The notes under the pieces are model-generated. The model saw only the letters and a program-made list of their open reading frames with translations, did no database searches and was not told the origin of the DNA. DNA of 64,000 bases from Vombatus ursinus (taxonomy: Eukaryota > Chordata > Mammalia > Diprotodontia > Vombatidae): positions 22,741,903 through 22,805,902 of the forward strand of contig NW_020954569.1 in the NCBI RefSeq assembly GCF_900497805.2, written 5' to 3'. This document shows, in pieces, positions 22,623 to 32,440 of the stretch (its first letter is position 1; the number at the start of each line of letters is the position of its first letter). Both the position numbers and the translations under genes were made by a program.

Positions 22623-23875
22623 TCATGATTTAGATATAAAGGCTGATACTATAAGCAAACTAGAAAAGCAAGGAATAGTTTACCTGTCAGATTTGTGGAG
22701 AAAAGAAGATTTCATGACTAAACAGGAGATAGAGAACATTATGAAATGCATAATGGATAATTTTGATACATTAAATTGAAACTTTTTGCACAAACAAAGC
22801 CAATGCAACCAAGATTAGGAGGGAAGTAGAAAACTGGGAAAGAATCTTTACAACCAGGGTCTCTGATAAGGGCCTCATTTCTAAAATATATAAGGAATTA
22901 AGTCAAATTTATAAGAATACAAGTCATTCCAAATGGTCAAAGGATATGAACAGGCAGTTCTCAGATGAAAAAATTAAAGTCATCTATAGTCATATGAAAA
23001 AATGCTCTAAATCACTATTGATTACAGAAATGCAAATCAAAATGACCCTGAAGTACCACATCACACTTATCAGATTGGCCAACATGACAAAACAGGGAAA
23101 TGATAAATGTAGGAGAAGATGTGGGAAAATTAAAACGCTAATGCATTGTTGGTGGAGTTGTGAAATGATCCAATCATTTTGGAGAGCAATTTGGAACCAT
23201 GTCCAAAGGGCTATAAAAATGTGCATACCCTTTGACGCAGCAATAGCACTTCTGTGGCTGTATCCCAAAGAGGTCATACACGTGGGAAAAGGATCCACAT
23301 GTACAAAAATATTTATAGCACCTCTTTTTGTGGTGGCAAAGAATTGGAAATTGAGGGGATTGGAGAATGACTGAACAAGTTGTGATATATGAATTTAATG
23401 GAATACTATTGTGCTATAAGAAACTATGAACAGGCTGACTTCAGAAAAACCAGGAAAGACTTGTATGGTCTGATGCTGAGTGAAGTGAGCAGAACCAGGA
23501 GAACATTGTACACAGTAACAGCCACATTGTGTGATGACTAATATTGATAGACTTAGTCCTTCTCAGTAACGCAATGCCACATCCAAAGGAAGAACTATGG
23601 AGTTTGAATGCAGATGGAAGCATACTATTTGCTATTTTTTTCTTTTGTTTTGTTTTGTTTCATCTTTCTGGTGGTTCCTCCTATTGGTTCTAATTCTTCC
23701 TTATGACATGACTAATGTGAAAATGTTTAATAGGAATGTATATGTATAGCCTATATCAGATTGCACACTGTCTTAGGGAGGGAGGTGGGAAGGAAGGGGT
23801 AGAAAAATTTAAAACTCAAAAGCTTATGGCAGTGATTGTGGATAAATCAAAATAAATTAATAAAAATTTAAAAAA
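22623..23875 (+). mobile_element. L1 LINE 3' fragment, ORF2 C-terminus and 3' UTR
   Basis: The sense strand encodes the end of L1 ORF2 in several frames: 'MNRQFSDEKIKVIYSHMKKC', 'LLITEMQIKMTLKYHITLIR', 'NMTKQGNDKCRRRCGKIKTL' (22946 on). A 3' UTR with a 'gggagggaggtgggaaggaa' patch and an A-rich tail follows. It is flanked by a 17-bp target duplication with one mismatch, aagaatcatgaacttta (22606-22622) and aagaatgatgaacttta (23876-23892). It is 5'-truncated at insertion and inactive. Confidence 0.95.
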
Positions 23876-23892
23876 AAGAATGATGAACTTTA

Positions 23893-25520
23893 GAAGATCT
23901 AAGTTTGGAGACTTGGGGGAATGCCATGGCAACAAAAGCCACAAAATAGTAATACAAATAATTTCATTGATGTGATAGAAAAAGTAAGTAGACAAGAGTT
24001 TATACTTCTAAAAACATTTTTGTCTACTTGGTTTTCAATGTGTGAATAGATAGAAAAAACTCTTTTGAATAATCATGAATTTCATTTAGGAAGCTTAAAA
24101 TATCCTCTGGCTTGCTACAGTCAACATAATGCCATCAAAATATAGGAGTATCTGGAGGACCTAAACATCTATAGGGAATTTCTCTTCATTTTGTATTCTA
24201 TGTTATATCTTCTCCATAACTGGGAGAAAATAATTTTTAAAATCTTCATTAATATTTATTTAAATTAATTTTAATTATTATTAATTTAATTTAAATTAAT
24301 TTTAATTGATATTAATAATAGGTGTCACTAAATGAAGTTATCTCTATTGTTAAATCTTTTAAAGAATTGTGTATGTAATGTTTTGACATATAAATAGATG
24401 AAATTTTTTTCAAAGAGAGCCTATAAGGAATCATATTCAACTAAATCAAATACTTTGTAATCAACAAAGAATAATCACAGTGTGATATTGCAACATTTTC
24501 CATTTTTCAATAAGTTGTGTGATGACAAATGTTTTGCTATAAGACAACATTAATGAAAATATGTCTTTTTCTATTTATAGTCATCAAATATGTTCTAAAT
24601 ATCTTTACAAGTTAATCATATAGGCATTTTGATTAAGATGCAAAAGTAGATATATGATTAGAAGTTCATGTGTTTTTGGTTACTAATATTTTGTCTAAAC
24701 ATATTGTATCTTCCTCTTTTATAAATATTAATAACTAGTTCCTGAATTAGCCCTCAAAATTATGTCACTTTAGTATATTGTGTCATTGTGCAAGTCTAGC
24801 CACTCTCTTCATTTATTGACTTTTTTCTTCAGTCCTATTCTGATCACTCATGAAGTAATCAAGAGCCTGAGATGTTAGGAGAAAAAAAGTTTGTCGTAAA
24901 AATACTTACAGATCATTTCAAGTTTTCATCTTTGTTGACCTTTTTTCTAGATTCATTTCAAATGTTCTTGAACTTATTTTTCCTTGTTAAGTCCTTCACC
25001 AACCCTTTTATGTACCTGTTTTTTGGTCCATTGTTCTCTTCCATAAGATTTTACAAATGACTCTGTGTTCTAAATTTCCTTTATCTTTGGTATTTGGGAT
25101 TGAGATCAAATGTTTATTGACTTGGGAAGTTCCTAGAGTCTTTATTCTCTTTGTGTTAATTGGTTTATGTTGGATAACTTAGGTATCTGTTCTTTCATCC
25201 ATTTTTTGTTTTTACCTTCAGTATCTCCTTTAAATAAGTTGGAATTCTCTTGACTAGTTAGATAGCTTCCTCCATTTTTAATGTTTTTTCCCCTTCTGTT
25301 TGAGATCCAAGGATACTACTAGGTTAATCAGGGCATATCTATGAAAAGCAAGTAAGGGTCTGCCATCTGGTAGCTTCTTGTTTATCTACTATGTTTTCCT
25401 TCTATGCCACTGAAAGAGTACAAGTGTTGCTAAAATATGAACATAATAACTTTCTAAATTCATTTTTTTTAAATTATGAGGATTTTTTACTCCTTTCAAA
25501 TGTTGGTACCCTTGAACAAA
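23893..25520 (-). mobile_element. Degenerate LINE with RTE-like reverse transcriptase (antisense)
   Basis: Reading the minus strand, a segment near 24425-24500 translates as 'LFFVDYKVFDLVEYDSL', matching the RTE-type (F)VDYxKAFD(L/S)VE motif. Downstream, near 24000-24150, comes 'DCSKPEDILSFLNEIHDYSK' and 'LKTK', like the region after the FADD motif in RTE elements. Upstream (about 24880) 'MICKYFYDKLF' resembles the pre-RT 'ICxxYYxxLF' block. Stops and frameshifts are common, and the ends are approximate. Clade assignment is tentative. Confidence 0.5.
24256..24322. repeat. Tandem duplication of an AT-only unit
   Basis: Two roughly 32-bp copies of a TTTAAATTAATTTTAATT-containing unit lie side by side within the LINE remnant. 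Confidence 0.7.
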
Positions 25521-25529
25521 ACTTAGGTC

Positions 25530-26285
25530 ATACCACCCTGACTAGGGGGGAAGATTAACATCCACCATAAAACTCAACCCTTTTTGATCAGGTTTTTCCT
25601 GATCAATCTAACATCAGCCCTAAAATCCATTTTAAAAGTTAGCCCTACTTAATCGTTGAACCTATACTAAACTGGACCTATGGAATAATAAACTATTTTA
25701 CTACAATTGAGCTTTATGCATAAAGCTGGAGTAATTAAATGAATTAATTTATCAAGATTTTATGAAATATAGTTGTATATTAATTAATCCAATACTACAT
25801 GAGAAATTAACTTATTGCAATTATTAGATTTACTCATTGTCATAAGAAAGGGACTCAATGCATATACATATTAGCATTCATCACACTTGAGTATGCTATT
25901 CCATCAAGACAGTATATTGCCCATTAGTTTTCCCTCACACATAGCATTGTAACCTACAACTCTTAGAAAATGTTTTGACCTTGTCTTTGTTTTTATAGGT
26001 ATCCTTCAAATAGCATGATGTAATCTTTACATTTGAAACAACTATATAAATTTCATAAGGTAATATAACAGAGAACTGACTCAGGGCTGGACTGGAATGA
26101 TAGACAAAGGACCTTGAGGAAAGTATTACATTCTTGTCAGGTGTCCACAGTAATTTGTAACTAGGAATGGACTTGATATATTTGCCTAGATGTGGGAACT
26201 AGTAGTCTCTTAGTCTTAAGGATACTAGAAATAGTGAGAGAATGTTTAAAGGGCTGAAAACTTAGTTATGTAACTTAGAACAGGA
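25530..26285. other. No recognised feature
   Basis: Unassigned AT-rich sequence. Confidence 0.4.
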
Positions 26286-26289
26286 AACT

Positions 26290-26515
26290 GGAGAAGGATA
26301 AAGGAAAGAGCACTAAATGTGGGGTCAGCAATCTGACCTGATCTGGCATGCATTTAATATGCAAATTTAGAAAAGTTATTTAATCTCTCAGATGCTCAGT
26401 TTTCTCATTTGAAAAATGAGGAGAATAATACTTGCAATACATACACTCACAGAGTTGTAAGGAAATCATTTTGTAAACCACAAAGAACTCTACAATGTTA
26501 GTCATCATTATTGTA
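26290..26515 (+). mobile_element. MIR/THER-type SINE
   Basis: 'gcactaaatgtggggtcagc', 'aatctctcagatgctcagtt', 'ctcatttgaaaaatgaggag', 'cacagagttgtaaggaaatc', 'accacaaagaactctacaat' give the sense MIR order to the tail. Confidence 0.65.
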
Positions 26516-26554
26516 TGTAAAACATATGCATATGTAATTAATAAGTCTGTAAAT

Positions 26555-26660
26555 ATATCTACACAGATGCATATATAATATATACACATGCATGTATATG
26601 CATGTATATGTGTATGTGTATATATGTGTGTGTATATATATGTATGTATGTATATATTTC
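26555..26660. repeat. (ATGTAT/ATACAC)n low-complexity tract
   Basis: Alternating TATG/TGTA units. Four overlapping frames on both strands over 26380-26832 are translations of this tract and its flanks. Confidence 0.85.
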
Positions 26661-27084
26661 ACATATCCCCTTCTTTTCATTTGAAGTATATACACAGAAA
26701 GTAAATATCGTATATGTGCAGAAGAAACACAATATAATCTTGGGAGGAGATGAGTTACTAACAACTGGGGACATCAGGAAAGGCATCATTTTAGATGTGG
26801 TACTTAATAGGAGACTTAAAAGGAGGCAGTGATTACTGGAGATAAAATTTCAAAAGGGGAACATTTTAGGCATGTGTAACAGTACAACTACCTTTTAGGC
26901 AGAGAAGACTCTTAATGTTGTACTTGTCATTTTAGGGCCAATAGATTTTTAGTATCAAAATCCTATTAAATAAAAGTAACATAGAAATATAGTAATACAT
27001 ACAAATGAAATAGAAATTAATAACAAAACAGGCCAATAGGTTTAAAGACATGTCAATCCCATAATTTTGAAGAATCAAAGGTTT

Positions 27085-27298
27085 TTTTTCCTTCTGTCTC
27101 TGTGTGTGTGTTTGTCTTTGTCTCTCTATGTCTTTATGTCTCTGTCTTTCCATCTCTTTCTGCCTCTCTGTCTTTGTCTCTTCTCTGTCTCTCTGTCTTT
27201 GTCTCTCTCTGTCTCTCTCTGTCTCTGTCTCTCTGTCTCTCTCTGTATCTGTCTATCTGTCTGTCTCTCTCTCTGTCTCCCTCTTCCTCTCTCTGTCC
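27085..27298. repeat. (TCTG/TCTC)n polypyrimidine tract
   Basis: About 210 bp of almost pure C/T with interspersed G on the plus strand. All three plus-strand frames stay open (Cys/Leu/Ser-rich) because of composition. Confidence 0.95.
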
Positions 27299-27299
27299 T

Positions 27300-27980
27300 A
27301 AGAGACTTACATAACCTCAATGGAGTAAGCATATGACAGCTAATGACCTAACACTACCTCATTTCCACATCATCAAAGAACTATGCACTCTTAGTTTCCA
27401 TTTTAATTCTAACTGAAGTTAATTGTTTCCTTGTGTAACTTAGAAATGATGCCCCATATATAATTAGTGGTCATTCAAAAATGAAGCTCTGCTTAGATCA
27501 CTTAAGTGTGCTCAAATTCCTTGTTTTCTTTTAACAACAAAAAACAAGGCTTAGCCATTATTTCTCAGAGAAACACATCTGACAATGAATTTTATTAGTG
27601 TAGAAAGTCTATGCCTTATTCAGAACTGAGAAGCAAATTATATATATATGTATATATGTAGTATCCATATACATATATGTATATACATACATTCACACGT
27701 ATTTGAATTTACAAATAGTTCTCCCTAGGTTCTTTTATCCTTGGCAAGTCCTACCCTTCAGTAAGATGTTGCTTGGCCATGGAAATATAGACATATCCTC
27801 TTCTGTTCCACATCCTCACTGCTAAGGAATGGTGAAAACAAAGAGACTTAACTGCCTAGATGGCATCAGTGATGCCATTAATTGAAATATAAGGAAGGGC
27901 CTATTTATAAAGTTAATAAACAGATCCTTCCAAAAATGATGAGAGTTGCTATCCCAATAGTCACTTTCATGAGTATGTAG
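27300..27980. other. No recognised feature, with a TATATG tract
   Basis: Unassigned sequence containing a TATATG/ATACAT tract at 27640-27695. Confidence 0.4.
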
Positions 27981-27999
27981 TTTAGAAAAGAGTGATAAC

Positions 28000-28400
28000 A
28001 GTAACATGGTGCTATGATCAACTATGAGTGACTTAGCTCTTCTCAGTAGTACAGTGAACCAAGACAATTCCAAAAGACTCGTGATGGAAAATGTTATCCA
28101 CATCCAGAGAAAGAATTGATGGAATCTGAATGCAGATCAAAGCATATTATTTTCGCTTGTGTGTGTGTGTGTTTTCTTTTTATTCTGTTTCTGCTTTCAC
28201 TACATGACTAATGTGGAAATATGTTTTACATGATTTCATACGTATAACTTATATCAGATTGCTTGCTGTTTGGGGGAAGGGGAATGGAAAGGAAGGGGGA
28301 GAAAAATTTGGAACTCAAAATCTTTAAAAAAAAATGAATGTTAACAATTGTCTTTACATATAATTGGAAAAAATAAAATACTAGTAAATTTTTGAAAAAG
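28000..28400 (+). mobile_element. L1 LINE 3' UTR, short 5'-truncated copy
   Basis: 'cagtaacatggtgctatgat', 'gacttagctcttctcagtag', 'atccacatccagagaaagaa', a (GT)n patch, 'tgggggaaggggaatgg' and an A-rich end. A target duplication with one mismatch is present: gaaaagagtgataac (27985-27999) and aaaatgagtgataac (28401-28415). Only about 400 bp of the element was copied. Confidence 0.9.
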
Positions 28401-28824
28401 AAAATGAGTGATAACCACACTCATTCTCCTGTGGTGCCCCTCTTTGCTCAGTCATTTAGGGAGTTTAATACAGTTTCATGGTTTAACCTAAAGCAAGTGG
28501 TCTCACGTTCTCTTTTGACCTTCCTTCCCTAGTTTATTCCATTCCTTTATAGTAAGTACTCAGAATGTAACAAAAATCCAATTAGGTTTATTTGGTGACA
28601 AAACTTTTTATAAAATAACAGCAGGAAATACACCTAGTTTAAACAGAAGGAGAACTCCAGATGGTATCAGAGCCCTTCCTTGTTATTAGTTCATTGCTGT
28701 GCTCATCAGTGGGAAGTCCTGAGCCCCATGTAGTGGAGCAGGCAAACACCAACACCAGGACCCCCCCCCACATGCCTTGGCATAGCCAGAGGAACTGGCA
28801 TACTCCAGCTCCAAGAATCACCAT

Positions 28825-29085
28825 GTGCTTCAGCATAACCCCTGGCAAACAGGCATCATGGCTGGACCTCTATGTGCTTCAGCACAACTCTGGGCATGCA
28901 GACATCCTCCAGCAGTCAGACTTGCTGGTGTTCAGCGTTGCCCTGGGCAGGTGGGAATCCTCTAGTGTGTTTCAGCTCAGCTCTGGGCAGACAGGCGTCC
29001 TCCAACAGCTGGACCTCCATGTGCTTCAGCACAGCTCTAGCAAACAGTCATCTTCTAGTGGCCAGATCTCCATGGGCTTCAGTGT
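28825..29085 (+). repeat. Imperfect ~54-bp monomers in the L1 5' UTR
   Basis: A block starting gtgcttcagca recurs at 28825, 28874, 28928, 28967, 29021 and 29074, each followed by variants of 'ctctgggcaaacaggc' and 'atcctccagcagctggacct'. Spacings are 49, 54, 39, 54 and 53 bp. Such monomers in a LINE 5' UTR are known from rodent L1s, where they carry promoter activity; function here is inference. Confidence 0.7.
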
Positions 29086-29397
29086 AGCCCCAGGGAAACA
29101 CAGAAAAACCCCACCAGGTCTCAACACATGCCACACACCACCACTAAGACCTCAGCTCAGCACTAGGTAAGCTGCCAGATCCCTATGGCCTCCAGCAGTG
29201 CCAGCCACCCCCATGCCACCCACTCAACACGGTGCCAGACATGAAGGTCCCCCGTAGGCCTCAAGGCAACTTCAATGCAGCACCATGTAAACAGCCAGAA
29301 CCTGTAGCCAATGGCACGAGAAGTCTGAGACAGAGCCCCTGGGAGCAGAGCTCAAATTTATTTATTTATTTGTTTGTTTGTTTGTTTGTTTGTTTGT

Positions 29398-30031
29398 TTA
29401 TTTATTATCTGCTTGAAAGATGATATCTAGGCTCTTTTTTTGATCATGGCTTTCAGATGGTCCAATAATTTTTAAATTCTCTCTCCTGGATCTATTTCCC
29501 AGGTCAGTTGTTTTTCCAAGGAGATATTGCACACTGTTTTCTAATTTTTCATTTTTTTGGATTTGTTTTACAGTGTCTTGATTTCTCATAAAGTCACTAG
29601 CTTCCAATTGCTCTATTCTAATTTTTAAGGAAGTGTTTTCTTCAGTAATATTTTGGACTTCCTTTTCCATTTGGCCAATTTTGGTTTTTAGGGCATTCTT
29701 CTCCTCATTGGTTTTTTGGACCTCTTTTGCCATTTGGGTTGGGCTATTTTTTAAGGTGTTATTTTCTTCAGTATTTTTTGGGGTCTCCTTTAGCAAGCTG
29801 TTGACTTGTTTTTCATGATTTTCTTGCAAAACTCTCAGTTTTTCCTCTACTTCTCTTACTTCTCAAAATCCCTTTTGAGCTCTTCCAAGGCCTGGGACTG
29901 ATTCATATTCTTCTTGGAGGCTTTGGATGTAGGAGTTTTGGCTTCATTGTCTTCTTCTGGTTGTATGTTTTGATCTTCTTTGTCACCAAAGTAAGATAAT
30001 ATAGTCTGACTCTTTTTGTGCTGTTTACTCA
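29398..30031 (-). pseudogene. L1 ORF1 protein remnant in the half-L1
   Basis: ORF1p is the L1 RNA-binding trimeric chaperone. The minus strand starts MSKQHKKSQTILSYFGDKED (30031-29856), shifts frame once near 29860, and continues 'VREVEEKLRVLQENHEKQVN' to 29398. A heptad-rich coiled coil follows (repeats of 'EENNTLKNSPTQMAKEVQ', 'EEKNALKTKIGQMEKEVQ', 'EENTSLKIRIEQLE'), then 'LLGKTTDLGNRSRRENLKII' leading into the RNA-recognition domain. It stops at 'SLDIIFQ', where the sister copy in the outer L1 continues 'EIIKET', and runs into the tail. About 200 residues remain of an expected 300 or more. Confidence 0.8.
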
Positions 30032-30774
30032 TGATCCTGGCCAATTACTTGGGTTTTAAACTCTTTGTTAAGGTAAAAGTCTGATTCCAATGTGAAGAGT
30101 GTACTGTCCCAAGCTTTGGGGGTTTGTACAGCTGTTTTCAGAGATACTTCTAAGGACTTGAAAAGTGTCAGTTCTTCCAAGGTGCTACGATCAAGGGCAA
30201 GGTATTTACTCTCCACAATCACAACAAGCTTCACCACACTAGCATTCCTCCTTGCCCCAGGATTGCTCCTCAGAACTGTGATCCAGATCCAAGCATGAGC
30301 AAAGCAAGAGATTCCTGCCTCAGCACTGGCAAAGAGATCCCTGCAATCCCCCTCTGATCAGCCACTTGATTCCCCCTCAGTCTGTGGGCCGGGAGCTCAG
30401 GAAACAGCCACAGCCCCAGGGGGGACTGAGACCTAGCTCCTTCTCTCACCGCAGTCACAGACTTTTCCCACTGACTTTCTAAGTTGTCTTTGACATTCAT
30501 GGGTTGAGAAGTCTGGAAACCGCCACAGCTGCCCACAATTCAGCCCTCTGAGGCCTGCTCCAGGATTGCTATAGCCTGCGCACCCATGCCGCACTGTGCT
30601 CCTCTCCCAGCCTGGCACAATATACCTTTCCGATCAACCACCCAGGCTGTCTTTGGCTGGAAATTTGTTTCAATCTGTCTTCTTGTGGGTTCTGCTGCTT
30701 TAGAATTTGTTTAGAGCCATTTTTCTAGGTATTTGCAGGGATTTTGGGGGGAGAGCTCAAGCAAGTCACTGCTT

Positions 30775-30814
30775 CCCCTCTGCCATCTTGGCTCTGCTCC
30801 TCCCCCACCCCCTC
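30775..30814 (-). promoter_or_regulatory. L1-type 5' end with YY1-like motif
   Basis: The element's 5' terminus reads (minus strand) 'gaggagcagagccaagatgg', with CAAGATGGC at 30782-30790. In human L1 a CAAGATGGC site at the same terminal position binds YY1 and sets the transcription start. Conservation of place and core is visible; activity here is inference. Confidence 0.55.
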
Positions 30815-30825
30815 GCTCAAATTTA

Positions 30826-31875
30826 AAAGAAAGGAAAAAGTCCAAATGAAAAATAGATGAGTAAACAATAACAAAAAAGAATCTGACCATAGAAAGAAGA
30901 GGACAACAATGTCAAAACACCTATAGATAAAACCCAAAAGAAAAATGGCCTCAGGACCAGAAAGAACTTATGGAAGATCTCAAAAAAGGAGCTTAAAATC
31001 ATTTAAGAGAACTAGAAGAACAATGGGGAGAAGAAATGAAAGTGATGTAAGAGAATTATGAAAAAAGAGTCAACATCTTAGAAAACATCTTTAAAAAGTA
31101 GGATTGACCAAATGTAAAAGGAGACAGAAAAATCCACTGAAGAAAACAACTTCTTAAAGAGCACAATTGGCCAAATGGAAAAGAAAGTACAAAAGCTAAT
31201 CGAAGAAAACATTATGTTAAAAGTTTGAATTGGGCAAGTGGAAGCTAATGACTCCATGAGACATCCAGAATCAATCAAACAAAAGCAAAGGAATGAAAAA
31301 AAAATGGAAAGAAATGTAAAATACCTCATGGGAAAAACAACTGACCTGGAAAATAGATCCAGTAGAGATAATATCAGAATCACTATAACACCTGGAAGCC
31401 ATAATCAAAAGGAGGACCTGGACAACATCTTTCAAGAAATTATCAAAGAAACTGCCCTGATGTCCTAGAACCAGAGGGCAAAATAGACATTGAAAGAATC
31501 CACCGATCACTTCAGGTAAGAGATCCCAAAATAAAAACTCCAAGGAATATTATAGCCAAATTTTAGAACTTTCAGTTCAAGGAAAAATATTACAAGTGGC
31601 CAGAAAGAAATAATTGAAGTATTGGGGAGTCACAATCAGGATTACCCAGGACTTGGCAGATGCACCGTAAAGGGTCAGAGGTCAGAGAATATGATATTCC
31701 AGAAGGCAAAGGAGCTAGGACTACAACCGAACTATCTGGCAAAATTAAGCATAATACATCAAGGGAAAAAATGACCATTCAAGGAAATTGAGGGATTTCC
31801 AGCTTCCATAAGGAGAAGACCAGAACCAAACCAAAAATTTGACCTCCAATATCAAGACCCAAGAGAAGTATAAAC
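30826..31875 (+). pseudogene. L1 ORF1 remnant of the outer L1
   Basis: Plus-strand coding in broken frames. The coiled-coil part is rich in Glu/Lys with 'gccaaatggaaaagaaag' type heptads. Then an open stretch at 31238-31468 gives MEANDSMRHPESIKQKQRNE, 'YLMGKTTDLENRSSRDNIRI', and 'EDLDNIFQEIIKETALM'. This aligns with the half-L1 ORF1 and extends beyond its end. The C-terminal domain follows to about 31870 ('agaagtataaacag'). Several stops and shifts; non-functional. Confidence 0.75.
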
Positions 31876-32440
31876 AGGTAAAAAGGGAAAAGAAAACAGA
31901 AGGGATTCAAAAGAGTTACACTGTTTATATCCCTACATGGAAAGATGATACTTGTAATTCTTAAAATTTCTATCATTAAGAGTACAGCTAAAAGGTATAA
32001 TATATAAATAGACAGAAGGTATAGGTATAAGGTGAACTTGAGAAAATGACATAAAAAATTAAAGGATAAGAAAGAGGAGTGCACTGGGTGCAGAAAAAAG
32101 GGAGAGGTAGAATGGGGTAAATTATTTCACATGAAGAGGCATGAAAGACCTATTACAAAGGAGAGGGAGATGGGTGAGTGGGCAATAGGCATCACTCGAA
32201 CCTTACTCTCATTAGCATTGGTTCAAAGAGGGAATCATATACACAATTAGTTGAATATAAAAAGCTATCTTACCCAATAGGGAAGTAGGAGAGGAGGAGA
32301 TCAAGTAAGAGGGGAAGGGAAGGGTGGGGACTGACAGAAGTGAGGGCACATCAGGGGAGGTGGGAGACAGAAGCAAAACACTGATGAGGAGGTAAAGGGT
32401 GAAAGGAGAGAGGACAAACAGGAGGAAGAATAAGATGGTG
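31876..32440 (+). other. L1 inter-ORF spacer
   Basis: Purine-rich spacer with 'acactgtttatatccctaca', 'tgggtgcagaaaaaagggag', 'ggttcaaagagggaatcata', the typical non-coding run between ORF1 and ORF2 in marsupial L1. The opposite-strand frames here (32212-32615) are artefacts of purine richness. Confidence 0.65.

Larger units (their letters stand above)
29361..30814 (-). mobile_element. HAL1-like half-L1 (5' UTR plus partial ORF1, no ORF2)
   Basis: Minus-strand insertion flanked by a perfect 11-bp target duplication, gctcaaattta (29350-29360 and 30815-30825), which restores the outer L1 when removed. From its 5' end (30814 leftward) it has the L1 start with 'gagccaagatggcagagg', a 5' UTR of about 780 bp, an ORF1 start at 30031, coiled-coil coding and the first part of the RNA-recognition domain, then an abrupt (AAAT)n/(AAAC)n tail (29361-29410). 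It therefore carries no ORF2. This is the structure of HAL1 elements, which rely on L1 proteins supplied in trans. Confidence 0.8.

Noticed and set aside
22946-23374. A 142-codon plus-strand gene
   Set aside because: It is the L1 ORF2 C-terminal region inside an element with clear target duplications.
27067-27336. Overlapping Cys/Leu/Ser-rich frames that look like membrane or keratin-associated proteins
   Set aside because: Low-complexity polypyrimidine tract; all frames are open because of composition.
28661-29170. A 169-codon plus-strand open frame, one of the longest in the window
   Set aside because: It lies entirely in the GC-rich monomer region of the L1 5' UTR, and its length follows from repeated stop-poor monomers. 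Composition and repeats explain it.
29232-29423. Frame ending in FIYLFVCLFVCLFIYYLL, resembling a transmembrane tail
   Set aside because: The hydrophobic part is the tail of the half-L1, (TTTA)n/(TTTG)n on this strand.
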